NCBI GenBank assembly: GCA_024228115.1
Contig: JAAETT010000428.1
Coordinates: forward strand, 1-42,222
DNA from: a bacterium
GTDB taxonomy: Bacteria > Myxococcota_A > UBA9160 > UBA6930
Direction: 5' to 3'
Length of the DNA: 42,222 nt
A program made the position numbers and the translations under genes. How positions within the stretch are numbered: the first letter of the stretch is position 1; each line of letters begins with the position of its first letter. Of this stretch, positions 33,532 through 42,222 are shown piece by piece. The notes below the pieces were generated by a model. That model ran no database searches and was not told the DNA's origin. It was given only the letters and a program-made list of their open reading frames with translations.

Positions 33532-35283
33532 TTAACGCAGCGGACGCGCCTCTTCGACGATCACGCCGCGATCTTCGAGAATCGTTCCCTGCGCCCGGTC
33601 CAGGCTCGCGACCGAACTGTGGTAGATCTGCAGCGCTCCGATCTTCTGGCTCTCCGCTTCGACCAGGTCTTCTTCGCGCTGCAGCACGTCGAAGGGCGTG
33701 GATTCACCATGCTCGAGCCGGATCTGCTCGGCCCGGTGCTGCTCCTGGGCCGCCACCCGACGACGTTCCGCGGCTTCGATTCCCAGCTGTGCGGACCGCA
33801 GGTCACGCACGGATTTCCGAACGTCGATCACGATCTGTTGCTCGAGGCGCCGCAAGAAGGTGCGCGCCTTGCGTAGCTCGAGGTGAGCCTTGTCCACGCC
33901 GCCCCGGCCCGCGCGGTTGCCGAGTGGAATCGTGAGCCGGGCGCCGCCAGTCCACTGCTTGGCGCCGTCCGCAGAGAAGTAGTCGTCGTCCGCGCTCGAG
34001 AAGGTGCGGCTGGCCGCTGTGGGCTGGCGGACGCGCTCGCCTTGCGCATTCAGGACGGGGACTTGTTCCACCGTGGTCCGGTTCGCAACAGCAATGGGGG
34101 CTCCTCCTCCGAGTGGGCTCACCGGGATGGGTTCGGTCACGACCTGAGGTTGCGTCACGCCACCGAAGATCGGCTCGGCAGGATTCGTGGCGCCTGCCAG
34201 GCCCTGGTAGCCGTAGCTCCCGACCAGGTCGAGCTGCGGCAGCCGCTGGTTTCGCGCGAACTTCAGGCTGATCCGGGTCTGCTCCAACTGCCTACGGGCG
34301 ATCTCCAATTCCGGCCGCTTCTCGAACGCCTTGCGGGCGCTCTCTTCGCGGTCGAGCTCGAAGGTGGTGTATTCCTCCGGCTTGTCGGTGGGGATGATCT
34401 TCAGGCTCGACGTGGGGGACAGATACGGGCCCAGAACGGCGTCGATCAAGTCGTCCTGCGCGGTGAGGTAGCGATTGTCGGCGCCGATCTGGCGAAACTC
34501 CCGATCGGCGACACCGGCCTCGGATTCGGTGACTTCGACCCGCGAGACGACGCCGACTTCGTATTGGGCATTCGTCTGGCCAAGCAAGGCGCGGGACGTC
34601 TCGAGGCTCTTGTTGGCAACGGCCCGGTTCTCCTTCTGGGCGGCCAGGTCCCAGTAGGCGTTCTCGATGCCGCGCACCACATCCATCAGTTGCTGGCGGA
34701 ACTCCTCCTGGGCGATTTCGCTGCCGAGCCCGCTGATCTTCACCTGTGTCCAGGCCTGGCCCCAGAGAAAACCCTTCAGGATGGGCATCGTGACCGATCC
34801 CGTGATGCCGGAGTTGTACTCGGGAGAGAGCTCCGAAATCGAAGACGTGGTCGTGATACGCCGGCCCGTGAAGCCAAGGTCGTAGGTCCAACCGAGCTTG
34901 GGGAGCAGGCCACGCAGCCCACCACTTCCGGTGGTCTCGCGTTCGACGAGGCGCCCCCCCGCTTGCAGCGCGCTGGCGATCGGTGTCTCGCGGCTCGCGT
35001 AGTCGAAGGTGCCGTAGAGGTTCGGGTCGTGCGCTCCGCGGGCGATGCGGTGGTCCTGCTCCGCGATCATCGGATCGTGCCGCACGATTTCCACGTCGAG
35101 ATTGTTCTCGATCCCCATGGCGATCGCGTCGGTCAGTGAGAGCGCAAGCTCGCCACGCAGATCGGGCTGGAGTCCACCCGGTAACGGGGTGGCCTCTGCC
35201 ACGGCCGCATCCGGCGGATCTTCCGCAAACGCAGGCAGGGCAAGTGCAAAGGTGAGCAGGGCCGCGAACAAGTGGCGAGCCAT
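33532..35283 (-). CDS. TolC family outer membrane efflux protein
   Basis: A 583-residue outer-membrane channel protein with a signal peptide (about residues 1-20, Ala-Phe-Ala cleavage). The long alpha-helical repeats with Ala-x-x-x-Asn-Leu start in each half. It is about 100 residues longer than usual; the extra part (about residues 370-450) is Pro/Val-rich with a Ser-Ala-Asp-Asp-Asp-Tyr stretch. No inner-membrane or adaptor partner is adjacent. GGAGGGG lies before the ATG. Confidence 0.88.
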   Translation of the reverse strand: MARHLFAALLTFALALPAFAEDPPDAAVAEATPLPGGLQPDLRGELALSLTDAIAMGIENNLDVEIVRHDPMIAEQDHRIARGAHDPNLYGTFDYASRETPIASALQAGGRLVERETTGSGGLRGLLPKLGWTYDLGFTGRRITTTSSISELSPEYNSGITGSVTMPILKGFLWGQAWTQVKISGLGSEIAQEEFRQQLMDVVRGIENAYWDLAAQKENRAVANKSLETSRALLGQTNAQYEVGVVSRVEVTESEAGVADREFRQIGADNRYLTAQDDLIDAVLGPYLSPTSSLKIIPTDKPEEYTTFELDREESARKAFEKRPELEIARRQLEQTRISLKFARNQRLPQLDLVGSYGYQGLAGATNPAEPIFGGVTQPQVVTEPIPVSPLGGGAPIAVANRTTVEQVPVLNAQGERVRQPTAASRTFSSADDDYFSADGAKQWTGGARLTIPLGNRAGRGGVDKAHLELRKARTFLRRLEQQIVIDVRKSVRDLRSAQLGIEAAERRRVAAQEQHRAEQIRLEHGESTPFDVLQREEDLVEAESQKIGALQIYHSSVASLDRAQGTILEDRGVIVEEARPLR

Positions 35284-35417
35284 CGACAGTTCCCCTCCAA
35301 ACGCCGCGCCGCGGGTCGGATCCCGGGCTACGGCTTCGACACGTCGGTCGAAAACGCGCTGCAGTACCGTAGCAACCCCGGGGGGGAAGGCACGTTGGTT
35401 CCGCTATCCTGCGGGCC

Positions 35418-36140
35418 ATGAGCGTGGCCGCTCTCGTGCTGGCCGCCGGTCGAGGCCAGCGCCTGCGCCGCAGCCTGACATCACCCGGTGGCGCTGAGAA
35501 CGACCTGCCGCCGAAGGCGTTCCTTCCGGTGGCGGGGCGGACCCTGCTCGTCCGCTCGCTGCTGAGGATGGCCGAGGCGGAGGAGATCGATCAGCTGATC
35601 CCTGTCGTTCCCGAGGCCTGGTTGGCCCGCTTCGAGGCGGGCGTGGGCGAGATGGACCCGGTTCCTGGCCTGCTGCCCTCCGTCGTAGGCGGGGCCGAGC
35701 GTCAGGATTCGGTGGCGGCCGGGCTCGAAGCGCTTCCGGCGGAGGTGAGCCATGTGGTCATCCACGATGCGGCTCGTCCGCTGGTCCCCGCCGAAGATGT
35801 CCGCCGCGTGGTGCGAGCGGCTCTCGACTGCGGCGCGGCGCTCCTCGCCACGCCGGTGACCGATACGATCCATCAGGTCGAAGGCGAGCGCCTTCGGGAG
35901 ACCCCTGCGAGGGAAGGGCTCCGGGCCGCGTTGACACCCCAGGCGTTTCGGGTGGATTGGCTGAGGGAGGCGCTGGCCAAAGCCCGAGCGGATGGTGTGT
36001 ACGGAACGGATGACGCGGCGCTGGTCGCGCGCCTGGGCGTGGAGGTCCGTGTGGTCGAGGGCGATCCCATCAATCGAAAGATCACGACCGCCGCGGATCT
36101 GGCCTGGGCCGAAGCCGTGCTTCAGGGGGAGTCTTCATGA
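35418..36140 (+). CDS. ispD: 2-C-methyl-D-erythritol 4-phosphate cytidylyltransferase
   Basis: Adds CMP to methylerythritol phosphate in non-mevalonate isoprenoid synthesis. The 240 residues hold Ala-Ala-Gly-Arg-Gly near residue 9-13, a Pro-Lys at the end of a 10-residue longer loop, His-Asp-Ala-Ala-Arg-Pro, Thr-Pro-Gln-x-Phe and Asn-Arg-Lys-Ile-Thr. TATCCT at 35405-35410 lies 7 bp before the ATG with no Shine-Dalgarno, another probable leaderless start. It overlaps ispF by 4 bp and heads the ispD-uvrC run. Confidence 0.93.
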   Translation: MSVAALVLAAGRGQRLRRSLTSPGGAENDLPPKAFLPVAGRTLLVRSLLRMAEAEEIDQLIPVVPEAWLARFEAGVGEMDPVPGLLPSVVGGAERQDSVAAGLEALPAEVSHVVIHDAARPLVPAEDVRRVVRAALDCGAALLATPVTDTIHQVEGERLRETPAREGLRAALTPQAFRVDWLREALAKARADGVYGTDDAALVARLGVEVRVVEGDPINRKITTAADLAWAEAVLQGESS

Positions 36141-36622
36141 GTGTTCGCGTGGGGCAGGGCTTCGATGTCCACGCTCTGGCGGAGGGTCGCAAGCTGGTGT
36201 TGGGTGGCGTGGAGATCCCGTCGGATCGCGGGCTCGCTGGCCACTCGGATGGAGACGCGCTGCTGCACGCGGTGACCGATGCCGTGCTCGGCGCGCTCGG
36301 AGAAGGCGATCTCGGTCGCCACTTTCCTTCGTCGGACGAACGTCTGCGCGGGGTCGCCTCTCGGGAACTGCTGCTCCGGGCGATGGCCCTGGCACGGGAA
36401 GCGGGCTTCCGCATCGGAAACTGCGATGCGACCGTGATCGCCCAGGCACCGAGGCTGGCGCCGTACCAGGCCAGCATGCGCAAGGTCCTGGCAGAGTTGC
36501 TGGGGGTGCCGGAGGCGCAGGTGAACGTCAAGATCACCAGCACCGATGAACTCGGAGCGATCGGTCGTGGGGAAGGGATCGCCGCGCAGGCGGTCGTGCT
36601 GCTGGAGACGAGCGACGGATGA
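36137..36622 (+). CDS. ispF: 2-C-methyl-D-erythritol 2,4-cyclodiphosphate synthase
   Basis: A 161-residue trimeric zinc enzyme of the same isoprenoid pathway as IspD. Metal ligands Asp10 and His12 lie in Gly-Phe-Asp-Val-His, and His44 in Leu-Leu-His-Ala-Val-Thr-Asp. The Ala-Gly-His-Ser-Asp-Gly-Asp loop and the C-terminal Ser-Thr-Asp-Glu-Leu-Gly motif are present. It overlaps ispD and cysS by 4 bp each. Confidence 0.95.
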   Translation: MSVRVGQGFDVHALAEGRKLVLGGVEIPSDRGLAGHSDGDALLHAVTDAVLGALGEGDLGRHFPSSDERLRGVASRELLLRAMALAREAGFRIGNCDATVIAQAPRLAPYQASMRKVLAELLGVPEAQVNVKITSTDELGAIGRGEGIAAQAVVLLETSDG

Positions 36623-38031
36623 CCGACGGGCTTCTTCTCTACAACTCGCGCACGCGCAAGAAAGAACGTTTCATCCCCATCGAGCCGGGCCGTGCTGGCG
36701 TGTATTCCTGCGGGCCGACGGTCTATTCAGCCCAGCACATCGGCAACCTGCGGCCCTACCTGTTTGCAGATCTGCTCGTCCGCGCGTTGAAGGCGCATGG
36801 CTTGGAGGTCACCCACGTCATCAACGTGACCGATGTGGGCCACCTCACCGATGATGCGGACGCGGGCGAAGACAAGATGGAGAAGGCCGCCGCACAGAGC
36901 GGGCGTCGTGCCGAGGAAATCGCGGCGGAGTACACGGAGCAATGGCTGGTGGATCGGCGCAGACTCGGGATCCCCGATCCGGACGTGTTGTGCAAGGCGA
37001 CGGATCATATTCCGGAGCAGATCGAGATGATTCGCCAGCTGGAGGCGAAGGGTGCGACGTATCGGATCGCGGATGGGATCTACTTCGATGTCGCGAAGTT
37101 TCCCCGCTACGCCGATCTTGCTCGCCTGGATCTCGCCCAACAAGAAGGCGCGAACCGGATCGAAGAGGTGACCGAGAAGCGCCAGCCGGCGGATTTTGCA
37201 CTCTGGAAGTTCGCAGAGAAAGGCGTCCAGAGGCAGCAGGAGTGGGATTCTCCCTGGGGCGTTGGCTTTCCCGGCTGGCATATCGAGTGCTCGGCCATGA
37301 GCACGAAGTACCTGGGGAAGACCTTCGACATCCATACCGGCGGGATCGACCATCTGCCGGTGCATCACTCGAACGAGATTGCCCAGAGTGAGACGGCACT
37401 CGGTGTCGACCCCTGGGTCAACGTCTGGATGCACGAGGAGTTCATCGATTTCCAGGGTGAGAAGATGTCGAAGTCTCTTGGCAACGTGTACATCCTGCAG
37501 GATCTGGTGGATTCGGGCTTCCTGCCGCTTTCGTTCCGATACTTCTTCCTCCAGGCCCACTACCGGAAGCAACAGACCTTCACCGATGACGCGATGGCGG
37601 CGGCGGATCGCGGCTACCGAAGGCTGGTCGCCCAGGCCCAGGCCTTGACGGAAGAGGGCGGAGTGGACGAACAGGCGGTGGAGAATTGCGGCGCCGAATT
37701 CCGAGCCGCGATGAATGACGATCTGAACGCGCCGCGCGCGCTCGCTGCAGCGACGCAGCTCGTTCGGGACGAAAGCCTGTCTCCTGCGACTCGCCGCGCT
37801 CTGCTGACGGAATGCGACGCCTGGTTGGGCCTCGGCCTCTTGACCGCGGAGCTCCCGCAGGCGATTCAAGAAGCAGACCCGCGCATCGACGACCTGGTGG
37901 CGGCTCGGCAAGCGGCCCGGGATGCGAAAGAATGGGCGGAAGCCGATCGCATCCGCGACGAGTTGACGGCCGAAGGTGTGACGATCGAGGATACGCCGGA
38001 CGGGCCGATCTGGAGACGCAGCGAGCCATGA
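36619..38031 (+). CDS. cysS: Cysteinyl-tRNA synthetase
   Basis: A 470-residue class I synthetase charging tRNA-Cys. The zinc-binding Cys31 is in Ser-Cys-Gly-Pro-Thr-Val-Tyr; other ligands fall in Trp-His-Ile-Glu-Cys-Ser and His-His-Ser-Asn-Glu. The HIGH motif is His-Ile-Gly-Asn at 40-43, and Lys-Met-Ser-Lys-Ser is at 282-286. It overlaps ispF and uvrB by 4 bp each. Confidence 0.96.
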   Translation: MTDGLLLYNSRTRKKERFIPIEPGRAGVYSCGPTVYSAQHIGNLRPYLFADLLVRALKAHGLEVTHVINVTDVGHLTDDADAGEDKMEKAAAQSGRRAEEIAAEYTEQWLVDRRRLGIPDPDVLCKATDHIPEQIEMIRQLEAKGATYRIADGIYFDVAKFPRYADLARLDLAQQEGANRIEEVTEKRQPADFALWKFAEKGVQRQQEWDSPWGVGFPGWHIECSAMSTKYLGKTFDIHTGGIDHLPVHHSNEIAQSETALGVDPWVNVWMHEEFIDFQGEKMSKSLGNVYILQDLVDSGFLPLSFRYFFLQAHYRKQQTFTDDAMAAADRGYRRLVAQAQALTEEGGVDEQAVENCGAEFRAAMNDDLNAPRALAAATQLVRDESLSPATRRALLTECDAWLGLGLLTAELPQAIQEADPRIDDLVAARQAARDAKEWAEADRIRDELTAEGVTIEDTPDGPIWRRSEP

Positions 38032-40025
38032 GCGAGCCCTTCAAGCTCGAGAGCGAATTCCAACCCGCGGGCGATCAGCCCCGGGCGATCGCCGAGCTTG
38101 TCGAAGGCATTCAGCGGGGCCAGACCCACCAGACGCTGCTCGGTGTGACCGGGAGCGGCAAATCGTTCACGATGGCCTGTGTGGTCGAAGCGCTGAATCG
38201 GCCGGCCCTGGTCATGGCACCGAACAAGACATTGGCGGCCCAGCTCTACGCAGAGTTCAAGCAGCTCTTCCCGTCGAATGCTGTCGAGTACTTCGTTTCC
38301 TACTACGACTACTATCAGCCCGAAGCCTACATCCCCTCGACGGATACCTACATCGAAAAGGACTCGTCGATCAACGATGAGATCGACAAGCTGCGCCACT
38401 CGGCAACCCACTCACTCCTGACCCGGAAGGATGTGCTGGTGGTGGCGAGTGTCTCCTGCATCTACGGGCTGGGCTCCCCGGAAGCCTACGGGGCGATGCA
38501 TGCCTTCGTGGAGGTCGGAACCGTCATCGACCGTGATGCCTTCCTGCGTCATCTGGTCGACATGCTCTACGACCGCAACGATCACGATTTTCAACGGGGC
38601 ACGTTTCGCGTGCGGGGCGACGTGGTCGAGGTGATCCCCCAGTACGAGAGCGAGCGGGCCCTGCGTATCGAGTTCTTTGGCGAGGAAGTGGAGAGCATCG
38701 CCGAGATCGATCCGCTGCGCGGAAAGGTCCTCGCGCGGCCAAAGCGAGCGATGATCTATCCCGCCAGCCACTACGTGGCCACCGAGCAGCGCATCAAGCA
38801 GGCCTGCGAAGGCATCAAGGGGGAGTTGGCGGAGCGGCTCGATCTGTTCCACAAGGAAGGGAAGCTCCTCGAAGCCCAGAGGCTCGAGCAGCGCACGCTG
38901 TACGACTTGGAGAGCCTGGTGGAGATGGGCTTCTGTCACGGGGTCGAGAACTACTCGCGCTGGCTCGATGGGCGCCAGGAAGGCGAAACGCCCTACACCC
39001 TCTACGACTACTTCCCCGACGACGGAATGGTCTTCCTGGACGAGAGCCACGTCTCGGTGCCCCAGATCGGCGGGATGTCCCGGGGCGATCGGGCGCGCAA
39101 GGAGACCCTGGTCGAATTCGGCTGGCGCCTGCCTTCGGCCCTGGACAACCGGCCCCTCCGCTTCGAGGAGTGGGAGGAGCGCGCGCCTACCCGGGTCTAC
39201 GTTTCTGCGACACCGGGCGATTTCGAGATGGAGAAGTGCAAGGGTGTCGTCGTCGAGCAGATCATCCGGCCCACGGGTTTGATCGATCCGTCCGTCGAGA
39301 TCCGCCCTGCCCAGGGCCAGGTCGATGATCTGCTGGGCGAAATCCGGATCCGCGTCGAAGCCGGCGAGCGCGTGCTCGTGACGACGTTGACCAAGCGCAT
39401 GGCCGAGGAGCTGACCGACTACTACGCCGATCACGGCGTGAAGGTGCGCTACCTGCATAGCGACATCCAGACCATCGAACGCACCGAGATCATTCGCGAG
39501 CTCCGCGAGGGAGTATTCGATGTATTGGTGGGCATCAATCTGCTGCGCGAAGGACTCGATATTCCCGAGGTCTCCCTGGTCGCGATCCTCGACGCCGACA
39601 AGGAAGGCTTCCTGCGATCGACCCGCAGTCTGATCCAGACGATCGGGCGGGCGGCGCGAAACATCCGGGGCACGGTATTCCTGTACGCAGACAAGGAGAC
39701 CGGCTCCATCCGCGACACCCTGGCCGAGACGGGCCGGCGCCGGAAGACGCAGCTCGCCTACAACGAGGAGCACGGCATCACCCCGCGTTCCGTCGAGAAA
39801 GCGATCGTTTCGCTTCGAGATTCGATCTGGGAGAGTGATTACGTCACGGTCCCGAAGAAGGAGGAGCGATCCGAGCCCGAGATCCCGCTCCACGAACTGC
39901 CTTCGGTTCTCGGGGCTCTCCGCGATGAGATGAAGAAGGCCGCTGACGCACTCGAATACGAGCAGGCGGCCGCGCTACGCGATCGCATCCGGGAGCTGGA
40001 GACCGAACGCCTCCAGTCGAGCTGA
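38028..40025 (+). CDS. uvrB: UvrABC system protein B
   Basis: A 665-residue nucleotide-excision-repair helicase-like ATPase that verifies damage and recruits UvrC. Walker A GVTGSGKS is at 39-46, the beta-hairpin Tyr-Tyr-Asp-Tyr-Tyr-Gln-Pro follows near residue 93, the DEAD-like box reads Asp-Glu-Ser-His-Val-Ser, and helicase motif VI Gln-Thr-Ile-Gly-Arg-Ala-Ala-Arg is intact. A C-terminal UVR coiled coil for UvrC ends the protein. The frame is open upstream inside cysS, but the ATG at 38028 overlaps the cysS stop by 4 bp. Confidence 0.96.
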   Translation: MSEPFKLESEFQPAGDQPRAIAELVEGIQRGQTHQTLLGVTGSGKSFTMACVVEALNRPALVMAPNKTLAAQLYAEFKQLFPSNAVEYFVSYYDYYQPEAYIPSTDTYIEKDSSINDEIDKLRHSATHSLLTRKDVLVVASVSCIYGLGSPEAYGAMHAFVEVGTVIDRDAFLRHLVDMLYDRNDHDFQRGTFRVRGDVVEVIPQYESERALRIEFFGEEVESIAEIDPLRGKVLARPKRAMIYPASHYVATEQRIKQACEGIKGELAERLDLFHKEGKLLEAQRLEQRTLYDLESLVEMGFCHGVENYSRWLDGRQEGETPYTLYDYFPDDGMVFLDESHVSVPQIGGMSRGDRARKETLVEFGWRLPSALDNRPLRFEEWEERAPTRVYVSATPGDFEMEKCKGVVVEQIIRPTGLIDPSVEIRPAQGQVDDLLGEIRIRVEAGERVLVTTLTKRMAEELTDYYADHGVKVRYLHSDIQTIERTEIIRELREGVFDVLVGINLLREGLDIPEVSLVAILDADKEGFLRSTRSLIQTIGRAARNIRGTVFLYADKETGSIRDTLAETGRRRKTQLAYNEEHGITPRSVEKAIVSLRDSIWESDYVTVPKKEERSEPEIPLHELPSVLGALRDEMKKAADALEYEQAAALRDRIRELETERLQSS

Positions 40026-40033
40026 AGCCTGCC

Positions 40034-41965
40034 ATGGCTGTCGACGAACCCCTCGCCCAACGGATCGCCGAACGCATCGCCAGCCTGCCCACGGGCCCGG
40101 GCGTCTACCTGATGAAGAGCGCCCGGGGCAAGGTGCTCTACGTGGGCAAGGCCCAGAACCTTCGAACCCGTGTCCGGTCGTACTGGAATGCCGGGGGGGA
40201 TGGACGCATTCAGGTTCCAAAGCTCGTCGCCAGGGTGGCCGACGTCGGGGTGCTGGTCACGCCCACGGTCAAGGATGCTCTTCTGCTCGAGAACGAGCTG
40301 ATCAAACAGCACAAGCCGCCGTTCAATGTTCGGCTGCGGGACGACAAGCAGTACCTGGCGTTGCGGCTCGATCCGCGAGATCACTGGCCACGGCTCACGA
40401 TGGTGCGTCGGTTCAAACGCGACGGTGCCCAGTATTTCGGACCGTATACGTCTTCTTCGGGCATGAAGCACGCGCTCTCGAACCTGCGCAGGATCTTCCC
40501 GCTGCGCACCTGCAGTGACGGTGTGTTCAAGGACTACGAGCGGCGCGGGCGTCCGTGCATCGAGTTCGAGATCGGGCGCTGCCCTGGGCCCTGCTGCGGC
40601 AAGGTCAGCGAGGACACCTACCGGGAGTTGCTCAAGGGCACGGAACTCTTCTTGCGTGGCCGTTCCGCGGAATTGGTGAAGGTTCTCGAGCGACGGATGC
40701 AGGATGCAGCGAGCGAAGAGCGCTTCGAGGATGCGGCACGACTGCGGGACCGTATCCAGGCTGTCGAAAATACGGTCGAGCGCCAGCAGATCGTCAGCGA
40801 TCGCCAGGTGGATCGCGATGTCTTTGGTCTCGCACGGACGGGAGGTGAGGCACTCGTGCAGGTCCTCCACGTCCGGGAAGGCCGGGTTGTCGGCTCAGCC
40901 GAGTACCCGTTCTCGGACGTTCGCATCGACGATGGTGACGTGGTGAGCTCCTTCCTTGGCCAGTACTACGGCCTGGATCAGGAGCGACAGGTGCCGGCGG
41001 AAGTGCTGGCCTCCGCCAGTGCGGGAGACGAGCCCGCGTTGGAAGCGCTGCTCTTCGAACGGGCTGGGCGAAAAGTGGCGGTTCGCGTTCCGAAACGCGG
41101 GGCTGGCCGGGAACTGGTCGTCATGGCGATCAAGAATGCCGAGCTGGCCCTTGCCCAGAGGATTCACAACCGGGAGAGCGTCGAAGCGGCCCTCGAGGAG
41201 CTACAGGAGAAGCTCTTCTTGTCCGAGCGGCCGCGGCGGATCGAGTGCTACGATGTGTCGAACCTTCAAGGTACGCTGGCCGTCGCGAGCCGAGTGACCT
41301 TTCAAGACGGGCTGCGAGACAAGAGCGGCTATCGGCGATACCGCATCAAGGATGCGCCGGCTGGGGACGATCTGGCGTGCATGCGCGAGGTGATCGCGCG
41401 GCGATTCGAGAGGATCGACAAGGAGCCCCTCCCGGATCTGTTGGTGGTCGATGGCGGGCGCGGCCAGCTGGCCGTGGTGACGGCGCTGGTCCGGGACGCG
41501 GACCTTGCGCTGGATCATGTGGGGATCGCGAAGGAGCGCGACGCGGAAAGTCCCTCGGAGCGGGTGAAGCGTTCCGGTGGGTTGAAAGCCGAACGCTTGT
41601 TCCTGCCGAATCGGGTGAATCCGGTGCTGCTCCTGCCGAGTTCGCGCGGGCTCTTGTTGCTGCAGCGGGTGCGCGATGAGGCGCACCGCTTCGCCATCGA
41701 GTTTCAACGCTCGCTGCGTCAGAAGATCGGTTTGACTTCGATCCTCGAGGAGATCCCCGGCATCGGTCCGGGCAAGCGTCGTGCTCTCCTGCGAGAGCTC
41801 GGTTCGTTGCGGCAGATTCGCGAGGGAACGCCCGAGGAGTTGGAGGCCGTGTCGGGGGTGTCTCGAAAGGACGCCCGCCGGATCCACGGATTCTTTCGTG
41901 CGGTGGCGAGTCTGGACGAAGGGGGCGAGGGAATGTCCCCCGTGGAAGGGGATTTCCGCGAATGA
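40034..41965 (+). CDS. uvrC: UvrABC system protein C
   Basis: A 643-residue dual nuclease that cuts on both sides of a lesion held by UvrB. The N-terminal GIY-YIG domain shows Gly-Val-Tyr at 23-25 and Tyr-Val-Gly-Lys at 36-39; four Cys of a possible Fe-S site lie around residues 157-197. A UVR motif follows near 215-245. The RNase-H-like half has Glu-Cys-Tyr-Asp-Val-Ser and Val-Val-Asp-Gly-Gly-Arg-Gly-Gln; two helix-hairpin-helix motifs end the protein. It starts 8 bp after uvrB. Confidence 0.96.
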   Translation: MAVDEPLAQRIAERIASLPTGPGVYLMKSARGKVLYVGKAQNLRTRVRSYWNAGGDGRIQVPKLVARVADVGVLVTPTVKDALLLENELIKQHKPPFNVRLRDDKQYLALRLDPRDHWPRLTMVRRFKRDGAQYFGPYTSSSGMKHALSNLRRIFPLRTCSDGVFKDYERRGRPCIEFEIGRCPGPCCGKVSEDTYRELLKGTELFLRGRSAELVKVLERRMQDAASEERFEDAARLRDRIQAVENTVERQQIVSDRQVDRDVFGLARTGGEALVQVLHVREGRVVGSAEYPFSDVRIDDGDVVSSFLGQYYGLDQERQVPAEVLASASAGDEPALEALLFERAGRKVAVRVPKRGAGRELVVMAIKNAELALAQRIHNRESVEAALEELQEKLFLSERPRRIECYDVSNLQGTLAVASRVTFQDGLRDKSGYRRYRIKDAPAGDDLACMREVIARRFERIDKEPLPDLLVVDGGRGQLAVVTALVRDADLALDHVGIAKERDAESPSERVKRSGGLKAERLFLPNRVNPVLLLPSSRGLLLLQRVRDEAHRFAIEFQRSLRQKIGLTSILEEIPGIGPGKRRALLRELGSLRQIREGTPEELEAVSGVSRKDARRIHGFFRAVASLDEGGEGMSPVEGDFRE

Positions 41966-42087
41966 GGAGCTGGCGACCCACCTCCGGGTTGGCGGTCTGG
42001 GGAACCCGAGACGTGGAAGGTGCTTTGGGGTCGCGGGAGTAGGGCGGCCGTTGCCGGTTGGAATGGTCCGGCACGGCGCTTGCTCTC

Positions 42088-42222
42088 TAGTCCCTTGTCA
42101 CACCAAAAGCTGGGGGTAGAGTCGTCGCAGTTTCACGCGGGCTTGTTGGGTCGTGAATTGCCAGTCGACGCCCTTCGTCGTTCGGTTGCGATCGTCTTGC
42201 CAGGCTTGGACTTGGCGCGTGA
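42088..42222 (-). mobile_element. Part of a second IS630-type insertion sequence (cut by window edge)
   Basis: The last 125 bp encode, on the minus strand, a transposase C-terminus. A CTAG lies at 42087-42090, 7 bp beyond its stop; TA at 42088-42089 would be the duplicated target. The 120 bp between uvrC and this point hold no gene that I can see. Confidence 0.5.
42098..42222 (-). CDS. IS630 family transposase, C-terminal fragment (5' end outside window)
   Basis: Reading leftward from 42220, 40 residues end at the stop 42098-42100. They show the C-terminus of IS630-family transposases: Trp-Gln-Asp-Asp-Arg-Asn, then Val-Asp-Trp-Gln-Phe-Thr-Thr-Gln-Gln-Ala-Arg-Val-Lys-Leu and Leu-Tyr-Pro. It differs clearly from the transposase end at the left edge, so it is a different element. 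The DDE residues lie outside the window. Confidence 0.7.
   Translation of the reverse strand, partial: TRQVQAWQDDRNRTTKGVDWQFTTQQARVKLRRLYPQLLV

Overview
This window is GC-rich bacterial DNA, densely coded, with frequent GTG starts and many 4-bp ATGA stop/start overlaps. Lipopolysaccharide export genes (lptC-lptA-lptB), sigma-54, a PTS-type regulatory cluster, a bactofilin and a TolC-family protein indicate a diderm, Gram-negative organism. The gene content and order (lptCAB-rpoN-ptsN-hprK-rapZ-EIIA-HPr, then metK-yajC-secD-secF, then ispD-ispF-cysS-uvrB-uvrC) fit a deltaproteobacterial-grade lineage such as Myxococcota or a relative. That placement is inference; no rRNA or other marker is present to settle it. 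No tRNA, rRNA or CRISPR array was seen, and no stretch longer than about 300 bp lacks a gene.

Layout. (1) 1-124 and 42098-42222: both ends carry the C-terminal ends of two different IS630-type transposases, pointing inward, each next to a CTAG. (2) 176-12.8 kb: accessory and metabolic genes. These are an orphan LanC-like protein, a TetR regulator coupled to a cytochrome P450, pyrD, a beta-lactamase-fold hydrolase behind argF, an SDR, an ABM-domain protein, two related exported split-barrel-like proteins, a MATE exporter, a GST and small membrane proteins. (3) 12.9-19.8 kb: a PaaE-type flavin/2Fe-2S reductase and a nitroreductase, then a tightly packed MoxR ATPase - CoxE-type VWA - DUF4212 - sodium:solute symporter - EEP phosphatase group. 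The symporter carries a one-base frameshift. (4) 20.3-27.1 kb: LPS export genes (LptA carries an extra N-terminal domain), rpoN, and PtsN, a kinase-only HprK, RapZ, an EIIA-Man-type protein and HPr. (5) 27.2-31.3 kb: metK and the Sec accessory genes. (6) 31.4-35.3 kb: two divergent PilZ paralogues sharing a C-terminal module, a bactofilin and a TolC-family protein. (7) 35.4-42 kb: ispD-ispF-cysS-uvrB-uvrC in one translationally coupled run.

How the parts work together. The P450 probably depends on electrons from a reductase; the PaaE-like protein is the only obvious candidate here, and that pairing is inferred. HprK should phosphorylate HPr on Ser49, and EIIA and PtsN are likely phosphate acceptors, but no Enzyme I gene is present. 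The points most worth a second look are: a recurring promoter layout that puts the transcription start on the start codon of several genes lacking a Shine-Dalgarno; the TetR operator inside its own leaderless promoter; the LptA fusion; the PilZ pair with an unnamed C-terminal module; and the MoxR/VWA pair coupled to a two-part solute symporter.
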